This document shows, in pieces, positions 4,674-10,357 of a DNA stretch of 10,357 nt. Position numbers and translations under genes: made by a program. The notes beneath the pieces are model-generated. The model had not been told where the DNA came from. It did not search any database and was given only the letters and a program-made list of their open reading frames with translations. The DNA comes from Lonsdalea quercina subsp. quercina (lineage in GTDB: Bacteria > Pseudomonadota > Gammaproteobacteria > Enterobacterales > Enterobacteriaceae). The first letter of the stretch is position 1; each line of letters begins with the position of its first letter. The stretch covers positions 125,677 to 136,033 of the forward strand of contig NZ_JIBO01000001.1 in NCBI RefSeq assembly GCF_000688655.1, read 5' to 3'.

Positions 4674-5945
4674 TCAGGCCGCTCCAGCCGTCTTATGTTG
4701 TTGAGCATAAATGTATGGTGCAACATGTCCTTCTCGGTTGGTATCCAGATAATCCGACCACCATTGCATCATCGCTTTTCTAGCATCGAGATATTCAGCT
4801 TTATGGATGTAAGCTGCTCGAACGCCGTTACGTTCCTGATGACTCATTTGACGTTCAACGACATCCTGCGACCACAGCCCAGATTCCATCAGCGCGCTAC
4901 AGGCTATTGCGCGAAATCCGTGGCCGCAGATTTCATTTTTTGTGTCATAACCCATCAGCCTTAGAGCCTTGTTGATCGTGTTTTCGCACATCGGTTTATA
5001 AGGATTATGATCGCCGGGAAATACCAGCTCTTGATACCCGGATATTTCCCGTATCTGTTTCAGAATAGTGATGGACTGACTGGAGAGAGGAACGATATGC
5101 GGTGTTCGCATTTTCGCGCCACGCCCTGAGTAGCGGACACCGGGGATAGCTTCGCGTGTGGCTGGGATGGTCCAGATTTTGTTTCTGAAATCGACCTCAG
5201 ACCAACGGGAAAAACGCAACTCGCTGGAACGGATGAACAGGTGCAGAGTAAGTGATACTGCCAAACGGGTTAATTCTCGCCCTTGCTTGTAGTCCTCAAT
5301 GCGAGTCAACAGTTCCGGTAGTTTCTCCAGCGGAAGAGCAGGGTAGTGGCGTTTGACGGGCGGGGCGATGATACCGTCAAGATTAGCGGCCGGATTATGC
5401 TCTATCAACTCCTGATGCACGGCATGGCGCATGATGTTGCACATATGCTGTCGGGTTCGTGCTGCCACTTCCAGCAGACCTTTTTTTTCAATTCCTTTCA
5501 GCAGGTCGATGAAATGGCGGGTTTTTAGTTCTGTGACTGGCAGGTGTCCAATTATCGGGAAGATATGATTGTTCATGCTGGCAAGCAGACGAATGGCATG
5601 GTTCTCTGACCAGGCTCTGTTGTTTTTATGCCAGCTTAGTGCCACTGATTTGAAGGTTTTCTCTGGCGAGGCAGTGGCTCTTTCAGCATAACGTTGTTGT
5701 GCTGGGTTGATATTCTGTGCCAGCATTTTACGGATGCCGTCGCGCTGCTGACGAGCGTCGGCCAGAGAGACATCAGGGTAGGCACCTAAGCCGAGACGGG
5801 ATTCTTTTCTATTAACACGATATTTGAGATACCAGAGACGTGAGCCGCCTGGATTAACCAACAGATACAGACCATGAGAATCGGAAACTTTGAAGGGTTT
5901 AGCGGATGGTTTTAAGTTGCGGATTTTTGAGTCGTTAAGAGACAT
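4674..5945 (-). CDS. int: P4-type tyrosine recombinase (island integrase)
   Basis: A 423-residue, full-length integrase of the P4/CP4-57 type. It catalyses site-specific recombination between the element and the tRNA-Asn gene. Residues 1-90 form the N-terminal arm-binding domain (DUF4102 type: KIRNLKPSAKPFKVSDSHGLYLLV...), about 95-190 the SAM-like core-binding domain and about 205-395 the catalytic domain. Visible catalytic residues are Arg239 (FIRSSEL), His342 and Arg345 (HGFR), His369 (MSH) and the nucleophile Tyr379 (RAAYIH), followed by the typical EYLDARKAMMQWWSDYL. The ATG at 5945 has GGAG ten bases upstream. The gene starts 162 bases from the tRNA 3' end and reads away from it, the usual layout. 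Expression may be controlled by three repeats overlapping its start. All catalytic residues are present, so it is probably active. Confidence 0.95.
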   Translation of the reverse strand: MSLNDSKIRNLKPSAKPFKVSDSHGLYLLVNPGGSRLWYLKYRVNRKESRLGLGAYPDVSLADARQQRDGIRKMLAQNINPAQQRYAERATASPEKTFKSVALSWHKNNRAWSENHAIRLLASMNNHIFPIIGHLPVTELKTRHFIDLLKGIEKKGLLEVAARTRQHMCNIMRHAVHQELIEHNPAANLDGIIAPPVKRHYPALPLEKLPELLTRIEDYKQGRELTRLAVSLTLHLFIRSSELRFSRWSEVDFRNKIWTIPATREAIPGVRYSGRGAKMRTPHIVPLSSQSITILKQIREISGYQELVFPGDHNPYKPMCENTINKALRLMGYDTKNEICGHGFRAIACSALMESGLWSQDVVERQMSHQERNGVRAAYIHKAEYLDARKAMMQWWSDYLDTNREGHVAPYIYAQQHKTAGAA

Positions 5946-5998
5946 TTGGGGGTCACTCCGTCATCGAACCAACTTGACCCCAAATCTGACCACCAAAT
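5944..5998. promoter_or_regulatory. Triple ATTTGGxGGTCA repeat at the integrase start
   Basis: Three copies of one motif lie here: ATTTGGGGGTCA on the plus strand (5944-5955), and on the minus strand ATTTGGGGTCA (5975-5985) and ATTTGGTGGTCA (5987-5998). The first copy overlaps the integrase ATG; the other two lie head to tail 12 bases apart. The first and second form a dyad. Arm-type sites and autorepression by P4-type integrases are known in this position, so these are probably integrase-binding sites that also control its own translation or transcription. Confidence 0.65.
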
Positions 5999-5999
5999 T

Positions 6000-6037
6000 C
6001 TCCCGATGCGGAGGTAAAACTGAAAATGCACCGGGAG
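6000..6037. repeat. Inverted repeat between integrase and attachment site
   Basis: CTCCCGATGC (6000-6009) and GCACCGGGAG (6028-6037) pair at nine of ten positions; on the minus strand the odd pair is G-U. An 18-base gap separates them and no T tract follows. It lies where integrase and accessory factors would bind next to the attachment core, or in the 5' leader of the integrase transcript. Confidence 0.5.
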
Positions 6038-6105
6038 GACTTTTCAAGCTAACTCATTGAATCAAAATCACATAAGAATTCGCAGAGCGGCATGAAAACA
6101 AGAAT

Positions 6106-6122
6106 TTGGCTCCTCTGACTGG
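6106..6122. mobile_element. Probable island attachment site (tRNA-Asn 3' end)
   Basis: On the minus strand this reads CCAGTCAGAGGAGCCAA, covering the T-arm side and acceptor end of tRNA-Asn plus one base. From memory, the same 17 bases are the direct repeat that bounds the Yersinia high-pathogenicity island in tRNA-Asn genes. A P4-type integrase gene next to it supports integration here, with the island to the left. The exact crossover point cannot be read from one junction, and the second copy is not in the window. Confidence 0.7.
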
Positions 6123-6182
6123 ACTCGAACCAGTGACATACGGATTAACAGTCCGCCGTTCTACCGACTGAACTACAGAGGA
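6107..6182 (-). tRNA. tRNA-Asn (anticodon GTT)
   Basis: The 76 bases fold as a complete tRNA: acceptor stem TCCTCTG/CAGAGGA, D arm with GTTC/GAAC, anticodon stem GCGGA/TCCGT with loop CTGTTAA (anticodon at 6147-6149), T arm ACTGG/CCAGT with TTCGAGT, discriminator G and encoded CCA. It reads AAC and AAU codons. The 3' end is intact despite the island next to it, because the attachment core restores it. Confidence 0.98.
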
Positions 6183-6193
6183 ATCGTGTGAAC

Positions 6194-6229
6194 GGGGCGC
6201 ATGATAACGAGGGGCAGGGGGCATGTCAA
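6194..6229 (-). promoter_or_regulatory. Sigma-70 promoter of tRNA-Asn
   Basis: On the minus strand TTGACA (6224-6229), an exact 17-base spacer and TATCAT (6201-6206), followed by a G/C-rich discriminator GCGCCCC. This is a near-consensus promoter, and the G/C-rich discriminator is typical of stable RNA genes under stringent control. The transcript would start about 12 bases before the mature 5' end. Confidence 0.9.
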
Positions 6230-6320
6230 AGGCGGAAACCCGAAATCAGGTTTGTTTGCTGTCAGAATGCGCAAAGTGATGTTTTTTTAGAAATCCCAGA
6301 CTGGAAAATAGGCATTAGAT

Positions 6321-6350
6321 GAAAAAAACAGCGGCCATATGGCCGCTGTT
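6321..6350 (-). terminator. Terminator of the symporter gene
   Basis: A perfect 24-base palindrome at 6327-6350 folds as a 10-base-pair stem (AACAGCGGCC and its complement) with a four-base loop. On the minus strand it is followed by a T tract (A6322-A6328 on the plus strand). It lies 20 bases past the symporter stop, a classic Rho-independent terminator. Confidence 0.93.
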
Positions 6351-6370
6351 TCTGGTGGTTGACGAGATAG

Positions 6371-7675
6371 TTAGGCGTGCTGTTGCTCTATTTGCGTTGC
6401 CGGAGGAGTAGAAGTCGCGGTTTCATCCCCCTCTTCATCAACGTCGTGGACATTTTTTTCCAGACTGGAGACCACCGCGGTGGAAATGCTGTTACCGATG
6501 ACGTTGGTGGCGGTACGGCCCATATCCAGGAATTGGTCGATGCCCAGAATCAGCAAAATACCGGCTTCCGGCAGGCTAAACATAGGCAGCGTAGCGGCGA
6601 CGACCACAACGGAAGCGCGGGCGACGCCGGCCATGCCTTTACTGGTGATCATCAGCGTCAGCAGGATCAGAACCTGCTGGGTCAGGCTTAGGTCAATGTT
6701 GTAGGCCTGCGCAATAAACAGGATGGCGAAGGACTGATACATCATGGAACCGTCGAGGTTGAAGGAGTAACCCAGCGGCAGTACAAAGCTAGAGATTTTC
6801 TTCGGCACGCCGAATTTGGTCAGCGCTTCCATGGTTTTCGGATAGGCGGACTCGCTGCTGGCGGTAGCGAAGGCCAGTACGGTCGGTTCGCGAATCAATT
6901 GACCCAATACGACGATGCGTTTGCCCAGGAAGGCATAGCCCACCAGGAACAGTGCGCCCCACAGCAGCGCCAGACCGATGTAAAACTCGCCGATAAGTTT
7001 GCCGAAGTCATACAGCAGGCCCAGGCCTTGTGTCGTGATGGCGGAGGCGATAGCGGCGAAGACGGCAATTGGCGCGAGTCCCATGACGTAATCTGTTACA
7101 CGGAACATCACTTTGGCCAGTTCATCAATCAAGGACTGAATCGTGGTGGCATGCTTGTTATGTTGTTTCACATAAGCCAACGCGGAGCCGAAGAACAGTG
7201 AAAAGACCAAAATCTGCAGAATTTCATTGTTCGCCATCGCTTCGACAATGCTTTTGGGGAAGATGTGGCTGATGAAGCTTTTCAACGTGAATCCATCGGT
7301 GCTCAACCCGGTCGACACATGCGTGGTTGTCGCGACCAGATTCATGTCCGCGCCCGGCTGGAAGAGGTTGGCCAGCGCCATACCGATAATCAACGACAGA
7401 ATGGAGGCGGTGACGAACCAGATCATGGCTTTCAGACCCACGCGTCCTACGGCAGAAGCGTCGCCCATGCTGGCAAGACCAGAGACCAGCGTGGCGAAGA
7501 CCAGCGGTGCGATAATCATCTTGATAAGGCGCAGGAAAACATCGGTAATCAGATTAAAATAGGACGCGATTTCTTTGGCACGAGCACTATCCAGGTACTC
7601 ATGACAGGCCCATCCGACGATGATCCCCACGACGATAGCGACCACTATCTGTAAAAGTAACTTCTGCCTTTGCAT
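6371..7675 (-). CDS. Dicarboxylate/amino-acid:cation symporter (GltP/DctA family)
   Basis: An inner-membrane secondary carrier of the DAACS family, 434 residues from the ATG at 7675, a usual length. Numbered from there: serine-rich HP1 tip TASSES (271-276), GYSFNLDGS (302-310, the NMDGT-like sodium/substrate motif), HP2 SKGMAGVARAS (345-355), and DMGRTATN (384-391). Asp384, Arg387, Thr388 and Asn391 match Asp394, Arg397, Thr398 and Asn401 of archaeal GltPh; the Asp binds the amino group of aspartate and is Ser in E. coli DctA. This favours glutamate/aspartate over plain C4-dicarboxylates, an inference. The C-terminal 25 residues are acidic and soluble. I chose 7675 because GAGG stands five bases upstream; a GTG at 7711 would add 12 residues without a ribosome site. 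It is a single-gene unit with its own terminator. Confidence 0.93.
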   Translation of the reverse strand: MQRQKLLLQIVVAIVVGIIVGWACHEYLDSARAKEIASYFNLITDVFLRLIKMIIAPLVFATLVSGLASMGDASAVGRVGLKAMIWFVTASILSLIIGMALANLFQPGADMNLVATTTHVSTGLSTDGFTLKSFISHIFPKSIVEAMANNEILQILVFSLFFGSALAYVKQHNKHATTIQSLIDELAKVMFRVTDYVMGLAPIAVFAAIASAITTQGLGLLYDFGKLIGEFYIGLALLWGALFLVGYAFLGKRIVVLGQLIREPTVLAFATASSESAYPKTMEALTKFGVPKKISSFVLPLGYSFNLDGSMMYQSFAILFIAQAYNIDLSLTQQVLILLTLMITSKGMAGVARASVVVVAATLPMFSLPEAGILLILGIDQFLDMGRTATNVIGNSISTAVVSSLEKNVHDVDEEGDETATSTPPATQIEQQHA

Positions 7676-7737
7676 ACGAACCTCATGTTGATGAATGTGT
7701 ACAGACAACACCGTGTTATTGCAGCGTGGCGGTTCAT
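7645..7737 (-). CDS. Possible 30-residue leader peptide overlapping the symporter start
   Basis: A short frame (MNRHAAITRCC... ending FYR) begins with ATG at 7737, with GAGG eight bases before it, and stops 31 bases inside the symporter gene in another frame. Such upstream frames can tune translation of the next gene by coupling or interference. There is no homology to support it and the peptide may not be made. Confidence 0.25.
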   Translation of the reverse strand: MNRHAAITRCCLYTFINMRFVCKGRSYFYR

Positions 7738-8412
7738 GCGTATTTCCTCACACACTCAGCCGACACTCTGACTTGTTATTGGGCGTATTGTGTTTGCCTT
7801 ATTAATAACAGTGAATCAAGGGTTTTACCGTTTTTTCCCGCCAGGGGAAATACAAAAGTCGCTAAAAAAAGCGAAAAGTGATTTTTTTTTGATATTTACT
7901 GTGGATGGAAATTACGTAGCTTGTGTGATTTTTGTTTTTATCTTATTGTTTTTGTTTGGTTTGATGTTCGTTGTTGTCGGGGGATTATCCACCTCGATTA
8001 GGTATTAGATTTACTTATGATGCAGGTTAAATTAGCAGCAATTTAAATTATTCGTGTAATTGATTAAATGAAATAAAGCGTAGAGATTTCGCCTGCAATG
8101 TTATTTGAATAACGCGTTTCGACTTCGCGATATGAGCGGAAAATATCTGTCAAATATTATTGATATCATTACTTCAATTGCAGTAAAAATTAAATCCGCC
8201 TCAGGCATGTAATTACCATGTTATTTGTTGGTATGTTCGTCGTTAAATATAACGCCACTATTTTTCATCCTTGTGATGCGCGTCTATTGACAAGTTCTTG
8301 AGGGGCAGAACGAGCGACTATTGCCTGTCAGGGCCATTAAGCCGTGCTTATTAAAAGAGAGTGTATCGGTTAATACGCGCCCATAAACAGGACGCGTGGG
8401 TGACGTAATGTT
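7676..8412. other. Long AT-rich intergenic region between symporter and fdhF
   Basis: 737 bases without a convincing gene. The plus-strand frame 7790-8008 starts with GTG, lacks a good ribosome site and owes its hydrophobic look to T-rich DNA. The right end holds a possible fdhF end hairpin, the left end the leader of the symporter. Homopolymer tracts (seven A, nine T around 7864-7890) and short dyads are present, but no full Crp or FNR site was found. It probably holds the symporter promoter. Confidence 0.6.
8375..8397 (-). terminator. Possible hairpin after fdhF
   Basis: On the minus strand ACGCGTCC and GGGCGCGT (8390-8397 and 8375-8382) pair over eight positions with one G-U, around a seven-base loop, 15 bases past the fdhF stop. 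It has no proper T tract, so termination here may be weak or Rho-dependent, or the hairpin may only protect the 3' end. Confidence 0.4.
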
Positions 8413-10357
8413 TTAGTGAGCCACTTCCGCCGTATCACGCAGATGGGCTTTCAACTTGCTGTACTCCCGCTGCACATACTCTTCCGCCCAGTTCTGATCC
8501 TCAATCGGTTCGAGTCGCACCGCACAGTGTTTGTATTCCGGCGTTTTCGCGATGGGGTCCACCTCGTCGAGCGTCAGTTCGTTGCAGGCGCCGATCCACC
8601 ATTGATACGTCATATAGACAGCGCCTTTATTGATGCGCTCGCTGACCGCGGCTCGGCTGATGACTTTGCCGCGTCGCGACGCCACCCAGGTCAGTTGCTG
8701 ATCCTGTAACCCCAGCTCGGCCGCGTCCACCGGATTGATTTGCACATAGCCCGGTTCATCCGCCAGCGTTTGCAGGGCGGTGCAATTACCGGTCATGGAA
8801 CGACAGGAATAGTGGCCGACTTCGCGAACGGTGCAGAGGATCATCGGGTACTGGCTGTCGGTCTGCTCCATCGGCGGATGCCATTCGGTGGCGAACAGCA
8901 GCCCCTTGCCGTTGGGACGGTCGAATTTGCTGCCGGCATACAGCCACGGCGTTCCGGGGCTATCCGGCGTTTCGCAGGGCCACGGAATACAGGCCAAACC
9001 GGCCATTTTTTCGTAGGTGGCGCCGGTATAAAGCGGACACAGCTCGCGCATTTCGTCCCAGATCTCCTGCGTATTGCGGTAGTGCATCGGATATCCCATG
9101 GCGGTCGCCATCAAGCTGATGATTTCCCAGTCGGGTTTCACGTCTCCCTGAGGCTCGACCGCTTTATAGAAGCGCTGGAAGCTGCGATCGGCGGCGGAAT
9201 AAACGCCTTCGTGCTCTCCCCATGAGGTGGCCGGAAAGATGACGTCGGCGACGGACGCCGTTTTCGTCATGAAAATATCCTGAACGATCAGCAATTCCAG
9301 CTCATCGAATGTCTGGCGCACCAGCGACAGGTCCGGTTCGGTTTGCAATGGATCTTCGCCCATCAGGTAGTTGGCTTTGATTTTTCCGGCCTTGATTTTG
9401 TGCGGCACGTCGGTCAGCGTGAAACCTTTGTGCGCGGGAAGCGAAGAAACGCCCCAGGCCTGGGCGAATTTGGCGCGAATCGCCGGATCGGTGACGTCCT
9501 GATAGCCGGGGAACAGATTGGGCAGCGCGCCCATATCGCAGGCACCTTGAACGTTGTTTTGTCCGCGCACCGGACCTACGCCGACGTTGGGGCGGCCCAA
9601 ATTACCGGTCAGCAGCGCCAGTCCTGACAGACCTTTGACGACGTCCACCCCCTGCGTCCACTGCGTCACGCCCATGCCCCACAGGATGGTGGCGGAAGGG
9701 GAGGCGGCATACATGCGGATTGCCTCGCGGATCAGCGAGGGGGCCAGGCCGGTGATCTCGGCGACAGATTCGGGCGTGTATTTCTCGACGATGGCGCGAT
9801 ATTCCTCAAAGCCTTCGGTATGTTGTTCCACAAAGGTCTTATCGTAGAGGTCTTCATTTATCAGCACGTTGGCGAAAGCGTTGACCAGCGCCATATTGGA
9901 GCCGTTTTTCAACGGTAGCCATAAATCGGCGATGCGGGCGGTTTCGATGTGGCGGGGATCGCAGACGATGATCTTGGCGCCGCGTGCGCGCGCTTTAAGG
10001 ATGCGGCGGGCAACGATAGGGTGTGAGTCGGCGGCGTTATAGCCAAAGACCAGAACGCACTCGGTATGTTCGATTTCGCAAATCGAGTTGCTCATCGCGC
10101 CATTGCCCAGCGTGACGTCGAGGCCGGAGACGGAAGGGCCGTGGCACACGCGCGCGCAGCAGTCGACGTTATTGGTGCCGGTGACCGCCCGGGCGAATTT
10201 CTGCATCACGTAATTGGTTTCGTTGCCGGGACCGCGGGACGACCCGGTATGCATGATGGCATCGGGGCCGTATTTTTCGCGAATGGCTAATAGTCGAGAG
10301 CTGGCGAACGCGATGGCTTCATCCCACGAGACCACCTCGAACGGAGCGCCTTTTTGG
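8413..10357 (-). CDS. fdhF: Formate dehydrogenase-H catalytic subunit, selenium-free (5' end outside window)
   Basis: Molybdopterin enzyme oxidising formate to CO2, normally feeding electrons to the hydrogenase of formate hydrogenlyase at the inner face of the cytoplasmic membrane. The frame is open to the window edge. Compared with E. coli FdhF (715 residues), about the first 70 residues are missing from view, including the Cys ligands of the 4Fe-4S cluster. The active-site segment reads NNVDCCARV-Cys-HGPSV: a TGC codon (10144-10146) stands where E. coli has the UGA for Sec140. The neighbouring His141 and the substrate-binding Arg333 (PVRGQNNVQGACDMGALP) are kept. The C-terminal molybdopterin-binding domain (VREVGHYSCRSMTGN ... 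YMTYQWWIGACNEL) is complete. A selenium-free enzyme of this kind is known as part of formate hydrogenlyase-2 in Pectobacterium. The hydrogenase genes are not in the window. Confidence 0.95.
   Translation of the reverse strand, partial: QKGAPFEVVSWDEAIAFASSRLLAIREKYGPDAIMHTGSSRGPGNETNYVMQKFARAVTGTNNVDCCARVCHGPSVSGLDVTLGNGAMSNSICEIEHTECVLVFGYNAADSHPIVARRILKARARGAKIIVCDPRHIETARIADLWLPLKNGSNMALVNAFANVLINEDLYDKTFVEQHTEGFEEYRAIVEKYTPESVAEITGLAPSLIREAIRMYAASPSATILWGMGVTQWTQGVDVVKGLSGLALLTGNLGRPNVGVGPVRGQNNVQGACDMGALPNLFPGYQDVTDPAIRAKFAQAWGVSSLPAHKGFTLTDVPHKIKAGKIKANYLMGEDPLQTEPDLSLVRQTFDELELLIVQDIFMTKTASVADVIFPATSWGEHEGVYSAADRSFQRFYKAVEPQGDVKPDWEIISLMATAMGYPMHYRNTQEIWDEMRELCPLYTGATYEKMAGLACIPWPCETPDSPGTPWLYAGSKFDRPNGKGLLFATEWHPPMEQTDSQYPMILCTVREVGHYSCRSMTGNCTALQTLADEPGYVQINPVDAAELGLQDQQLTWVASRRGKVISRAAVSERINKGAVYMTYQWWIGACNELTLDEVDPIAKTPEYKHCAVRLEPIEDQNWAEEYVQREYSKLKAHLRDTAEVAH

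Noticed and set aside
4662..4964. Plus-strand frame over the end of the integrase gene
   Set aside because: Antisense shadow of the conserved catalytic domain.
1..6105. Second attachment repeat (attR) inside the window
   Set aside because: I looked for CCAGTCAGAGGAG and its complement left of the integrase; the nearest likeness (GCCAGTCCTC near 3547) is too short.
6377..7654. Plus-strand frames opposite the symporter gene
   Set aside because: Antisense to a clear membrane carrier gene; composition rich in His, Gln, Asp and Arg, as expected from reading hydrophobic codons backwards.
7790..8008. Plus-strand frame of 72 codons with a hydrophobic tail resembling a small membrane protein
   Set aside because: GTG start without a clear ribosome site; the hydrophobic stretch follows from T-rich DNA.
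8416..10290. Several plus-strand open frames of 60-160 codons opposite fdhF
   Set aside because: They are antisense shadows of a well-conserved G/C-rich gene, have no ribosome sites and show low-complexity, His/Gly/Arg-rich products.
1..10357. CRISPR array, rRNA gene or insertion sequence
   Set aside because: No regularly spaced repeats, rRNA-like sequence or transposase gene is seen; repeats found are short dyads.

Overview
The window looks like the chromosome of an enterobacterium, most likely a soft-rot or plant-associated member of Pectobacteriaceae. That placement is an inference. It rests on a formate dehydrogenase-H catalytic subunit carrying cysteine where E. coli carries selenocysteine, a trait described for the formate hydrogenlyase-2 system of Pectobacterium atrosepticum, together with an enterobacterial-type tRNA-Asn. 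The window splits into a core part (about 6107-10357) and the start of an integrated genomic island (1 to about 6106).

Core part, right to left, all on the minus strand. The fdhF-like gene (8413-10357) has its 5' end beyond the window. A 737-base AT-rich stretch without a convincing gene follows. Next comes a dicarboxylate/amino-acid:cation symporter gene (6371-7675) with a strong terminator, then tRNA-Asn(GTT) at 6107-6182 with a near-consensus promoter and an encoded CCA end.

Island part. The 3' end of the tRNA is the expected attachment site. A P4-type tyrosine recombinase gene (4674-5945) starts about 160 bases beyond it and reads away from the tRNA, the normal layout of a tRNA-borne island. 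Leftward come a tandem pair of 86 %-identical XRE-type regulators on the plus strand (3729-4043, 4228-4542), a divergent Ner/SfsB-like regulator (3313-3582) and an AT-rich gene of unknown function (1980-2894). After these lies a compact minus-strand operon alpA - DUF2857 - DksA/TraR-type zinc finger (1826 to 832) closed by a classic terminator, then a very acidic orphan protein (129-464). No second copy of the tRNA 3' end is visible, so the other island boundary lies to the left of the window.

How it fits together. The segment reads as the integration and regulation module of a mobile island: recombinase, AlpA-type activator/excision regulator, several small repressor-like proteins and many palindromes placed like operators. 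Cargo is mostly outside the window. Most of the less familiar signal lies in regulatory DNA: a triple repeat overlapping the integrase start codon, a plus-strand terminator hairpin just upstream of alpA, perfect inverted repeats next to regulator genes, and two unknown proteins.
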